Assembly: GCA_030737875.1 (NCBI GenBank) | Contig: CM060925.1 | Span: 479,755,514 to 479,819,513 of the forward strand | From: Allium sativum | Taxonomy: Eukaryota; Streptophyta; Magnoliopsida; Asparagales; Amaryllidaceae | Direction: 5' to 3' | DNA: 64,000 nt | Part shown: piece after piece, positions 1 to 10,793 of the stretch | Position numbering within the stretch: position 1 is the stretch's first letter | Layout: every line of letters starts with the position of its first letter | The notes under the pieces: model-generated | Told to the model about the DNA's origin: nothing | What the model saw: only the letters and a program-made list of their open reading frames with translations | Database searches by the model: none | Made by a program: the position numbers and the translations under genes

Positions 1-750
1 TAATTATTTGAAAAATGAATTAACTTAGTTACCTTATTATTATACTATTATTATTACAAATTTAGTTGACTTGTAACCTTGATTAATTTGTTTAACTTAG
101 TTAATTTTTATTAAAAATTAGATGATTTTTACTAAATGTAAGTCAACTTTTTAGAACAATTTAAAAAGATTTCAATATAGAGAACATGTAATATTCGTAT
201 TTTTATTATTATTGTATTATTAGTTAAATATTTATAATATTAGTTTAAATTGTTTTTATTATTATTGTATTACTATCATTATTATATTATATTATTATAT
301 CATATCATATTGTAATATTATTAATTAATTTTTATAACTTGGTTTACTTAGTCTAATTTTTATAAAAAATTAGAAGATTTTTATTAACTTAGTCAACATT
401 AATAACAATTTAATAAAGATTTCAAAATAGAGAATATGTAATATTCATAATATTATATTGTTAGTTAAATATTTATAATATTTGTTTATAAATTTATTAT
501 TATTATTATTGAATTACTATTATTATTATATTATAATATTGTTATATATTTATTTGTATATACCTTTAGTTAAATTTTGTAAATCTCGATTAAATTAGTT
601 AAATATTTATAATTTTTTTTATTATATTGTATTCCTTTATTTAAATTTTATAAACTCGATTAACCTAGTTAAATTTTATATACCATTAGTTAAATTTCAC
701 AACTTACTTAACTTAGTTGAATATTTATAAAATTAGTTTATAAATGGATA
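1..750. repeat. AT-rich tandem duplication, period about 250 bp
   Basis: Extremely AT-rich sequence with no coding signal. A block from about 72 to 321 recurs from about 322 to 560. The landmark GATTTCAAWATAGAGAA starts at 168 and again at 418, giving a 250-bp period, and the ATTATT-rich segments after it also recur. A weaker third copy made of TTAGTTAAATATTTATAA motifs continues to about 740. I cannot assign it to a named family. It may be an LTR or intergenic repeat flanking the retroelement relic to its right. Confidence 0.6.
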
Positions 751-1299
751 AATTGACACCATTAACTTGAAGTTTCACGTGCCTTCCCATATTAACCTAT
801 AGTTTGGATTATTTTTAGTTAATCCCGAGTATTGGAGGTCCCTTCCCATATTGATCCCATCTACATGTTGACCTGTTTAGCCGGTTACCCAAATCAATTG
901 GCATATAAAATCAATCGTCCTCAAAACGCCCCTCCCCCATTCTTTTTTTATCAAATCACGGTACTCGTGCGCTTTGTCTTCTTGCTCCTGCCATTAGCGA
1001 TGAGATCAATTCCCATGCTAATGAGTCCTCCTGTCGCTGAGTTGCAGCTGGACTAGGGATTCAGCAATTGGGAAATTGAATTTCGGAATAGAACCGATTT
1101 GGACAGATTTGGATAGAAGTGTAGGATATTATCACTTTTTCTGAAATGGGGTGGTCAAGAAAGTTGTTAGTTGCCAGTGTCGAGGTTGTCGGTTTGTGGA
1201 TCGTTTTTGGGTTGTATGGAGAAGTAGTTAATTATAGAATGCTTAGATAACTCAGGAGTGTTAGATGGTGATGCTGTTTGGTGATGGATTGCATTTTGA
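751..1299. other. Unassigned sequence between AT repeat and gag-pol relic
   Basis: No gene or complete element is recognised here. The phrase CCTTCCCATATT occurs twice (about 782 and 841) in similar surroundings, suggesting a short degenerate duplication of about 58 bp. The right part is probably the decayed downstream continuation of the Tat-type pol relic on the minus strand, but no reading frame is clear. Confidence 0.3.
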
Positions 1300-1973
1300 G
1301 CTCGTCCTGCAACTTGGTCACCTCTAACCACTCCCACTCCTGCATCTATTGGGAAGTTTAACAATAGGCACCAGGGTGCTATACATGCTCTGAATTCTGC
1401 TAGGGCTGGTTGGTCCAGGAAGGCGTTATAAGGTGATTCGTATCCAACACCACAAACGGAAGATTCTCACTCTCCGGTGATCTCCTTCTCCAAAGTTACT
1501 GACAATTCCACATATTCGATTGGGGATGTTGAGGCTCCATTGAAGCCACGTATCCGTTCATCACAGGGCTTCAAATCTATCGCTTCAAGCTTCATCTGAT
1601 CAAACGCTTTCTTAAACAAAACGTTTACTGAACTTTCGTTGTCTACTAAAACCTTGTGAACCCGAGTAGGTTCAATGGTCGCCGTGATCACTAAAGGGTC
1701 CTCATTGGGGGTGTGAACTCCTACACTATCTCTATCACGAAAGATGACATCGTCTAACATTGTTTTGTGTTGCTTTACCGGAGCTGCAATTTCAGGATTA
1801 CTGCATTCTCCTACTTCAAGGTCTTTGACCGCGTTCACATACTGATCCATTGCCCTAAAGCTGTGTCCAGCAGGATCAGGTCCTCCTACTATAGTGTTGA
1901 TGACAATGTTCTTTCCTTTCTGGCGAGCGGTAGGCCTAGTTGCGGGTTGGTTTTGATTCGGGGCCTGCCCTAA
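1300..1973 (-). pseudogene. Tat/Athila-type Ty3/gypsy gag-protease relic
   Basis: Minus-strand fragment of a Ty3/gypsy polyprotein covering the end of gag and the aspartic protease. The frame is open from about 1960 to a stop at 1467. It reads an RQKGKNIVINTIVGGP stretch typical of plant Tat elements, then a protease core with VLVDNESSVNVLF where the family normally has a D-x-G-S active site. Downstream, in shifted frames (changes near 1465 and 1430), YNAFLDQPAL and later GVGVVRGDQ are visible; in Tat proteases these follow the flap region. So the gene is frameshifted at least twice and the active-site Gly is replaced by Glu. No reverse transcriptase follows before the window edge. The upstream side is cut at 1974 by LARD LTR sequence. 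Confidence 0.75.
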
Positions 1974-4900
1974 TTCTGTGGAGGAATTTGGAAGATATAT
2001 ATATATATATATCGCTATTCCCCATACGATATGTGTTGGTTTTAGAATTTGATATTGAATATAAGCCGATATAATTTTTGTTTAGAGCCTTATATTTAAT
2101 ATCAAATTGGATTTTTGGTTTGTCGTTAAAGGTGTCTTCATTAACACTGTTCTCAAACCCAGTTGAGAAAGGAATAAATCTTTTAATTAAGTTTTAGAGA
2201 AATTTACCAATTAATTAGTATTTAATTGGAATAAAATGGAATGTGAATTGGGTTTATTATGAACTGTGTTTTTAACGACATTCGTTTTTTAACCCAATTA
2301 ATAGTGAAATGTGATTTGGAATATATAAATCTTTTAGTAAGATTTAATGGAAATTTTCCAAAGTAAAGTTTTCCAATTTAATAAAATAAATTGGAATGGA
2401 ATGGAACTCGATTTGGTAATAATCGAAGTGAGCTTCTGTGGAGGAAGACTGTTAATATATATGGAATTTAAAAGGCTTTGTCGTTATTCCATTTATATTA
2501 TTAATCGGATACGGAAATTGATATCGATTATATATTGATTTGTTTTTCGTGAAAATTCCATAGTTAATGGAATATGATTTTGGGTTTACCGTGAACTGTG
2601 TTTTAAATGACATTAGTTCTTTAACCCAGTTAAAGACAGGATTACATGTCTAACAATGTATTTCGAACTATATAGTCGATCTCTACTAAATATATATATA
2701 TATATATATCTGTTTGGTCGTGGAGAATTTATTCTCTTTCTTAACACCCTTCTCTTAGACGTACGAGCTTAGAGGTTATATATCAGAAGAAATCAATAGT
2801 ACGGTGTAGATTGTCGATGCGGCATGTTTGATTTCTCAAAGTTAAATAATCATTAATCATGATATTTGGGAAGATTAAAACTAAGTGAAGTTTTAATGAA
2901 TCTTTAAATAGATTGAAATGTGAATGTGATAATTTAAATTATCAAATTTGGGAAATGATCGAGAAGAGAGTACCACCAATTTTACTTCAGGCGATAGTTA
3001 AATCTTTAATTATATTTGAACGTGAAATTGTAATTAAATTTACCGATAACACTGTGGTGTTAGATATGGAGTATTACCTGTTTTTCTCCATCGGATGAAT
3101 AGGTCGGGATTGGGAAATTAAACAAATGATTACTTCGGTAAGGCTCGATAATCCCGACTAGTTGATAAACCTTAATTTGGTTTAGAATAATATCCAAAGG
3201 AAGATTAAAGTATAAATTTAGAAGAATTTATCTTTGATAAAATTAATGGGAACCGTTCCCGAATATTTGAATAAAAAAATATTCTGAATTGGAATGAGGC
3301 GTATGATGTGTTTTTATAGAAACTGATTATAAAATACGAAAGTTATTTGGAAAGATCGGGTTTATGCCTATTCTGAATAACTGATTCGATGATAAGTCGA
3401 TGATGAAGAGAGCGGCTGAAGACCGAAGTTCTTCACATCGTTTGGATGATTAATGATGTCTTGATTGGGCTGTACACCCAAGACAAGGTAATAAGTGGTA
3501 ATCGTCTAGACGTACTTGGAGATCGATCGGATACACGAGGACCTCTCCTGTATTGGACATATAGGACAAGGAATAAGGTGCCTCCGGTTTCGTTCATACA
3601 CGGAACGAACTAGTAAATGGATGTGTGTCTGACATTGGATTTCATTCTGTGTTGATTTATCTCTATTAAATATATATTTGTTGGTGGCAGAGAATTTATT
3701 CTCTTGCTTAACACCCTTCTCTGTGACGTACGAGCTTAGAGGTTATATATTGATGGACATTGGTCGCATGGCGTGAATTATCAGTGTGGCATGCTGAGAT
3801 GCAAATGATCAAGGCTTTTGTTGAAAAGCAGAGTCTTGTGGTTGATGATCAAAGCACAGCTTTAAATAGCATAGCTTTGTGTAGCATTAATTCACGAGCC
3901 TCACACCCCGGTATGAACCAGAAACGGGAGGGGGCTGCAAGGGAACATGCGTTTCTTTCTAGCTAGGAGTGTGGTGTCATGGTAAGGAGCCCAGACATTT
4001 TTACTTATGTGGATGATGGAAAGCGAGGTACCGCAGATATATATCGGTCACTACGGGGCTGATGGATGATATGGTCGACATACTGACCAGACTTATGCCC
4101 CATAGGGCAAGGAAACGTATTGTTCAGGAATTACTAATCCACTAATGTAAGTGTGGACTGGCCCTGAAGATCCAAGGTGCAGTTGCTACTGATCCTGAGA
4201 CATGGTAGGCTAGATTGTCTCGAATTCGGTAAGGATGATCCCTTGCCTTGGTTCATGATGGAAATCCAACTTCCAATACGACATTGTCCGGTTTTAATTG
4301 TAGAACTAGTATGGCGACTTGATATATGGTACCCATGCCATCTATGATTGATACATTTATATTTAAGTTGTTTTTGGAACACTATGCACTTATAATAGTA
4401 TCAAATGAATTTTGTTTTAAACGCACCAAGCATGTTTGGCTATTATAAGGGAAAACTCTATCCTCTGGATGCGTTGCATTGTGTGATGGGACCTGAGTCT
4501 TATAATAACTTCATTTTTCAAAAAACATTGCGCTGTTTATTTTTATGCACTGATATTGTTGGGGGTAAACCTGTTCCGTGACATACGACATGGTCCCTTG
4601 ATTTACTCTATTTTAAAAGTAAAGTTTTAATAATTGTTTTAGTTCTCACACCGGTCCCATGATTGACCAAGAGTTTATGTTTTAACCTAAACTATGCGTG
4701 CCCATATTTTCCACACGGGCAGCTAGTAGTTTTGGTTTTGCAGGTTTCTTTTTACAGGATCCTGGTGTATAGATGGAGCTATATTCGGAACGCTCTATAT
4801 CCGTGTATCTCTTTCATTTGTGTTATGTATTATTTTTCACTGCTATGTAAATTATTTTAATTTCGGATATTTTTCTGATGTATATTATTTATTCATACTC

Positions 4901-5033
4901 TGTTATATTCTTGTACCCTGATGGGAATTGTTGTAATAACAATGAAATGTTCTATGGTTCATGTTCTGATGCGTCGTGTTCTCAATTCAATCCGAGCTTT
5001 CCCGTAAGGGTGAGTTTGGGTCGTTTCTGATAT
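1974..5033 (+). mobile_element. Truncated LARD-family LTR (3' half)
   Basis: Plus-strand copy of the 3' roughly 3 kb of the giant LTR. It starts inside the LTR at the segment before the (TA)n/TTATTTCCAATACGAT landmark and ends at the LTR terminus GGGTCGTTTC near 5030. Landmarks in the same order as in LARD1 and LARD3: ATATAAGCCGATAT (2060), GTTTAACCCAGTTAAAGA-like (2620), GCGTATGATGTG (3300), GTGCCTCCGGTTTCG (3580), AATTTATTCTC (2727 and 3693), TTCTAGCTAG (3955), ATAGTATCAAATG (4394), CACGGGCAGCTAG (4714) and GATGGGAATTGTTG (4920). No PBS or internal region follows, so this is a fragment. Its left edge interrupts the Tat relic. Confidence 0.8.
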
Positions 5034-5186
5034 ATAATCTCATATTTAACTATTTATAAATGGTTCACTATGTAGTGACAGTTGGTGTCTAGTTTATGTT
5101 TCCAGCTTTATATTGAACAAACTATTTGTGGCCTGAGTAATTGTCATTAAATTTTGTACTTTGTTGCGCATTGGATCCAAGTTAAT
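5034..5186. other. Orphan spacer between opposed LTR fragments
   Basis: About 150 bp that match neither flanking LTR fragment by eye and hold no open frame. It sits between the 3' end of the plus-strand LTR fragment and the broken 3' end of the minus-strand LARD2 LTR. It could be leftover target DNA or filler from a rearrangement. Confidence 0.4.
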
Positions 5187-8100
5187 ACATGGTTATTATA
5201 AACCCTGCCTTACCAAATAATTCATGTATCTTATAATCAAGTGCTATAACAACACAACATACACCTCATTCCAATTTAGAATATTCTTTTATTCAAATAT
5301 TCTTTTCATAATGTAAACCAAATTAAGGTTTTCCAAACTAGTCGGGACTAGCGAACCTTATCGAAGCAATTATTTATTTTATTTTCCAATCCCAACCTGT
5401 TCATCCCATGGAGCAAAGCTAGTAGTACTCCATATCTAACATCATGGTGTTATCGGTAAAATTAATTACCATTTCACGTTCAAATCTAATTAAAGATTTA
5501 ACTATCGCCTGGAGTAAAACTGGTGATACTCCATTCTTGATCATTTCCCAATTTTGATAATTTAAATTATCACATTCACATTTCAATATAATTAAAGATT
5601 TATTTAAACTCCACTTAGTTTTAATCTTCCAAAATCATTATCTAATGATTATTTAACTTTGGAAACACAAACATGCCACATTGACAATCTACATCGTACC
5701 GTTGATTTTTGCCAATATATAACCTCTAAGCTCCTACGTCTCAGACAAGGGTGTTAAGCAAGAGAAATTATTCTCCGCCACCAAACAGTATATATATTTA
5801 GTAGAGATCAACAATATAGTTCGAAATACAATGTTAGACATGTAATCCTGTCTTTAATTGGGTTAATGAACTAATGTCATTTAAAACACAGTTCACGATA
5901 AACCCAAATCCTATTCCATAAAAATGGAACTTTCAAGGGAAATAGATCAATATATAATCGATATCAATTTCCATATCCGACTAATAATATAAATGGAATA
6001 ACGGAAAAGCCTTTTAAATTCCATATATAGTAACAGTCTTCCTCCACAGAAGCTCATTTCGATTATCACTAAATCAAATCCCATTCCATTCCAATTAAAT
6101 ATAAATTAATTGGAAAACTTTAGTTTGGAAAATTCCATTAATCTTAATTAAAAGATTTCTAAATTCCAAATCACATTTCGCTGTTAATCGGGTTAAAGAA
6201 CGAATGTCGTTAAAAACATAGTTCACAATAAACCCAATTCACAGTTCATTTTATTCCAATTACTAAATATAACTGCAACTCGAATAATCTTAATTAAAAG
6301 ATTTATTCTTTTCACACAGGTTTTAAGAACAGTGTTATTTAAGACACCATTCACGACAAACCCAAAATCCACTTTGATATTAAATATAAGGCTTTAAGCA
6401 GAAATTATATCGGCTTATATTCAATATCAAATTCTGAAACCAACACATATCGTATGGGGAATAACGATATATATATATATATCTTCCAAATTCCTTCACA
6501 AAATCCGTGTAGTCACGGAATCCAATATCAGAATATCTCGAAGATGATTTCTATACAAATCCATTCCAATTCATAGATTGGAAAATTCTGGTTAGAATAA
6601 AACCATTCACAAATCCAATTTATTTATTTTAAAAACGTTCTTTCTAGTTAATAACTAATTCATTTTGATAAAAATACATTATTATCTTTACAAATGTGAA
6701 ATTTTTCATCCAAATTATTTACAAATCATTTATTATGATTTTACACAATTTATTAATATTTTTAATAATTTTATTAAGTCACGTACAGTCGGTTTCCAAT
6801 AACGGCCGCCGAACTGCATCCATAGCGACCTTTTCCAAATTTGATTTGGACATAATTCCAAATCCAGCTGTTATATTTCGAATTCTTATATTCGTTGGAA
6901 AGCTCTTTCCGATACAAACCCAACGGTTTCGGTATTAGGAGAATCCGACGGTCGGATCTCCCGTAATATCAATTCGAAGTCAACGGTCGAAATTCGCGAA
7001 CGGTCGCTGCGGGGCACGTTCTGTTCAAACCATTATATATATATACACACATATACATATTTCCGTTCAAAATGTATTTTATAAATTCTTTTTAAAAACG
7101 ATTCCCAGTTCCATTTAAATTTTAAATCAAAATTGAATGTTCCATATCATTAATATATATAAATGATAATATTTTCAAAATATCACATTTTGAAATCTTT
7201 TCCTTTTCGATATACATTATAAAAATGAATAAAATCGATATATCAATCATTCGCGTCAAAATAGCGCATATCTAATCAATACAGCTTCTCACATTTCAAT
7301 ATTTTCGTGTCCATCCAAAACCGGAAATCAAATTCACTTTTTAATCCCTTACGGAATATTATTTTAAAATATTCGTTATTTTAAAATATTATTTTTCTCT
7401 AAACTGGAATCAGACACAGTCAATTACCATAAAATTGTATTTATTTGGATTTCATACATTACATGTATACAAAAACAATGATAAACAATCATCCATCATC
7501 CAGAGTGCATTACACAACTGCATAAGCATTAAATATAAATAATTAACGCTTACAACAGCCTATCGACCAATCGATTGATATACGACTCAATAATTGGGAC
7601 TAGTGTATGTCAAATATCATCCCAATACCCGTGTGGGGTTTCAACCAACAAATACTGAATATTATTTGTGCAGTTGGGCGATGTGTAAAATTTACCGTCC
7701 CAATCAATGTTAGTTAAATGGGTGTACATAAACAAATCGTCCAATTTGTAAATGAATATTTATTTTCATTTCAGGAGAATTTTATGTCCTTCACATATAC
7801 GTTAAAAATTATATTTTTAACGATAAAATATTTATTTCAACACAACTATTTTTACGAGTTCATATATTCAATAAAAATGATATTTTTAATGAATACATTT
7901 TATTTTAGAAAATTTCCGCATTATAACGGCGCGATATTAGAACCGGAGTAATGTCTAGCATTACCCCTCTCCTGAAACTGGCTCGCGCCCTACACAATAA
8001 CCACAACCAATTCAAACAATCCAACAATCAATTCACAATCAATTTTACAACCACAATCCAAATTTTCACCATACAATACAATCCAAACAAACAACTATTG

Positions 8101-8299
8101 CTTGTACAATAAATAGCGTCGAAGGCTACTAAGCCCCGTCTGCAACCTAGTATATATTTAACTATAAATTAATTTGAGTGAGAAGGAGTTCTCACATTGG
8201 GATCCACACCACCATTATTTTCTGACGCTCTGATTTGCTGTTCTGATTCCAGACTTTGCAAACGAGTTCCAATCTTCGCACGGTCTTTTTTCCTAGTTT

Positions 8300-8880
8300 A
8301 AGCACGCCATTACGGACAACTTTCGCCTAGTGGCCTTTCTTTCGAAAATGCTCCATTTTGCCGAAAATCACGAAAAGACAAGTATTTGGACAGCAGACTT
8401 TGGACGCGTTTTCCGGATGACTCCGCAATCCAAAATATGGCTTCCATATAGTCAAATCGAAGAGAAAATCATGCTCTTTGATTTTGGCATGTGGATTTTT
8501 AGCCAGAAGCGGACGGTTTGGGAGATATGGGCTCGGCAAGGTCTCGGTTGTGGTGTACGCGCCATAAATAATAAAAGTTGGATTTTTATTTGTGGGGGGA
8601 GGGGGGCACAGCGGCTGAGGTGGTGGAGGAGGGTGGTTGGAAGGTCGGGGAGGTGGCAGAGGAGGTCCGATCAGGCTGCGTCGCGGCACCGTTGCCTGGG
8701 GGCGGGGTTTCGAGCTAGGTTTGCGGTTTTAGGAGGGAAGAGAGGGGGAGGAGTTCGGAGGAGGAGGGAGAGTGACGGCGACGGGTTACAGTGGCGAGAG
8801 GGGCGATTATGGCGGCGGTGCGGCCTGGAGGGGGCGACGGGAATGATGGAATCGGGTTTCCCCCTTTTTTCTTTATTTCT
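8300..8880 (-). other. GC-rich leader module of LARD2 3' LTR
   Basis: A sharp GC island inside AT-rich LTR, just downstream of the TATA box on the minus strand and matched by 15430-16080 in the 5' LTR. It is proline-codon rich (CCTCCT/CCACC). Long open frames exist on both strands (120 codons minus, 187 codons plus), but the frames and lengths differ in the other LTR copy, so I treat it as non-coding transcript leader. It has no visible similarity to the leaders of LARD1 or LARD3. Confidence 0.55.
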
Positions 8881-8914
8881 GAATGATAAATGAAGAGAGA
8901 GGGTTAGGGTTGAC

Positions 8915-8924
8915 TTATATAATT
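8915..8924 (-). promoter_or_regulatory. Candidate TATA box, LARD2 3' LTR
   Basis: AATTATATAA on the minus strand, followed within about 30 bp by CCCTAACCCTCTCTCTTC, a CT-rich start region with a telomere-like CCCTAACCC motif, as in many plant promoters. The same arrangement occurs in the 5' LTR at 16125-16136. Confidence 0.5.
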
Positions 8925-9802
8925 ATTTATTTAATTTAGTTTAAATTCCAAAGAGTTGGTTTTTAATTCGAACCCAACGACTGTCACCCCTAGCAAAATA
9001 CTGCCATTGCGGACACAATGGGATATGTCCCATAAGCCAATTCGACCATTTCAATCAGTTTTCATCAAAATTAATATATAAATTAATATAACGTTCAAAA
9101 TTGATTTCAACGTACATTTTAATTTACCAACGCCACGTACTGACTCCAAAAATTCCAGAAAAATAAATCTAGCTATGTTTTGACTATACAGTCCTAATAA
9201 TACTAATTTCGTTGAATTTGGAGGCCGTTTGAAAAACTGTCATTTTCCTGTCGATTAAATTCAACAAATTACCAAACACATTTAAATTCACCACGATCAC
9301 ATATTAATTCCAAAAATTATTAAAATTGGAATACAACAATAATTTGATATTCCAAATCGAACAAAAGTGGTTTAGTCAAAAACGGAGGTCGTTTGCAAAA
9401 TGGCTATTTTTAAGGGCTATATATTATATTAAAATATATATAAATTCCATAGCGACTATTTTAAATTTTAAACTGGACATAACTTTCAAATTACATTATG
9501 AAATCCCAATTTCTTACATTCGTTAGAAATATATAATTAAACAGATTCAAATATTACTTGTTTTACTGAAATCCGGTTTATTTTGAATTCCGTACATTCA
9601 ATTGAAATTTAAAATCGAATTTTCAAACTACCACGCCATTTCAAACTCTATTTATAATTAAAATAAATTTATATGTTCTAACTACGTTCAAAATAAATTT
9701 TTAGACGTTAATATATAAAATAAATCATTTTAAATATTCAAAATCCATTAAAATAGCTAAAATAAAAATTTTACATTGGTTCTGAAAATCCGCGTTGTTA
9801 CA

Positions 9803-9815
9803 ATCTCCCCCACTT
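9803..9815 (-). other. LARD2 polypurine tract
   Basis: Minus strand AAGTGGGGGAGAT directly before the 3' LTR start. It is identical to the tract of LARD3 (58303-58315). It is preceded by a TTCGTCCTCGAAAAGG segment (plus-strand reading) matching the chromovirus-type pre-PPT motif. Confidence 0.85.
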
Positions 9816-10776
9816 AAAATCTTTTCGTCCTCGAAAAGGAACGGAGATGAAAGTTGTTTAACTAACAAACTCAACTTTCATTCTAGCTTTCATTCTTCAA
9901 CTTTTCAGCTTCTAAGAATTTTCTAATTTTTCAAAAATTTGGCTAACACCCTAAATTTTCGAAAATTTTCGCATAATCTCCTTTGACCTATTTGTCGGCT
10001 AGCCAATCGGCTCATAAAATCGTCAAAACCCAAGAAATACAGTAAACATGTACCTATTTGTCGGGCATACAATTTTATTCCTCTTCTTAGCTTCCATGCT
10101 ATGACCTGTTCAATGGATATACATGCACATACATGCAATTGCAATCAATTATCAATTCAGTTCAATATTTGATTCGATTTGGCTAAATTTACCTTCCATT
10201 TTCTTATTGGTTTGATAATTCCAATATCCTAATTAGTTAAGCTAATATCAGACATCTCAACCGGCAATCAATTAGTTGAATAGCTTTTCAAATATATATA
10301 ATTTTCTATATATACATAAAAATCATATTTTTAGTGTCAAATCACAAACAATAGAACTATCTATGTTTTGGTTCTCACACCAGCCAATTGGAAATATATT
10401 GATATCTCACTTTCGAAACTCGAACATAAGCAATGATGATGTTTCGAACCATCATCAGAAACATCTCCGGGCGACTAGAGTGTGATTCTATATCTATCTA
10501 GTATCTAAGGCTTCAAATATACATCTCGTCAGGCATATACTCAAATCTCCCTATACTAGACTGTCCAAATTCAATTTAAAATAAAATATTCATATATGAA
10601 TACTTGATATAAAATTTTAAAACTAAATTTGATTTTAAAAATAACACTCCTCACACTTGTTCTAGGATAGTACTGATATTATCTCTAACGAGTCATTCTT
10701 ATTTGATATTAGTAATCCATTCTCTGCGGAATTCTTTCATTTGGTTCTAATGTGTCTTGTTCTCAGGATTTGTAAA

Positions 10777-10793
10777 CCAAAGCTCTGATACCA
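10777..10793 (-). other. LARD2 primer-binding site (tRNA-iMet)
   Basis: Minus strand TGGTATCAGAGCTTTGG, three bases after the 5' LTR end (TTTCA). TGGTATCAGAGC is the standard plant site complementary to the 3' end of initiator methionine tRNA. Confidence 0.9.

Larger units (their letters stand above)
5187..9802 (-). repeat. LARD2 3' LTR (3' end missing)
   Basis: Begins on the minus strand at 9802 with TGTAACAACGCGG, directly next to the polypurine tract. Going leftwards it shows the M1 block, a TATA box (8915-8924), a GC-rich leader (8300-8880), the ATTGGGACGGTAA landmark (7700), a short (TA)n tract (7034-7048) with the conserved block beside it (6780-7010), the TTATTCCCCATACGAT landmark (6455) and the GCGTATGTTGTG-like motif (5250). 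It stops at about 5187 where the 5' LTR copy continues (12434 leftwards), so about 1.6 kb is missing. Confidence 0.85.

Noticed and set aside
832..1056. 74-codon plus-strand frame
   Set aside because: No domain or conservation signal; lies next to a retroelement relic on the opposite strand.
8330..8893. 187-codon plus-strand frame in a GC-rich island
   Set aside because: Antisense to the LARD2 transcript. The corresponding frame in the other LTR (15604-16100) is broken up and shifted, and composition alone (few stops in GC-rich DNA) explains it.
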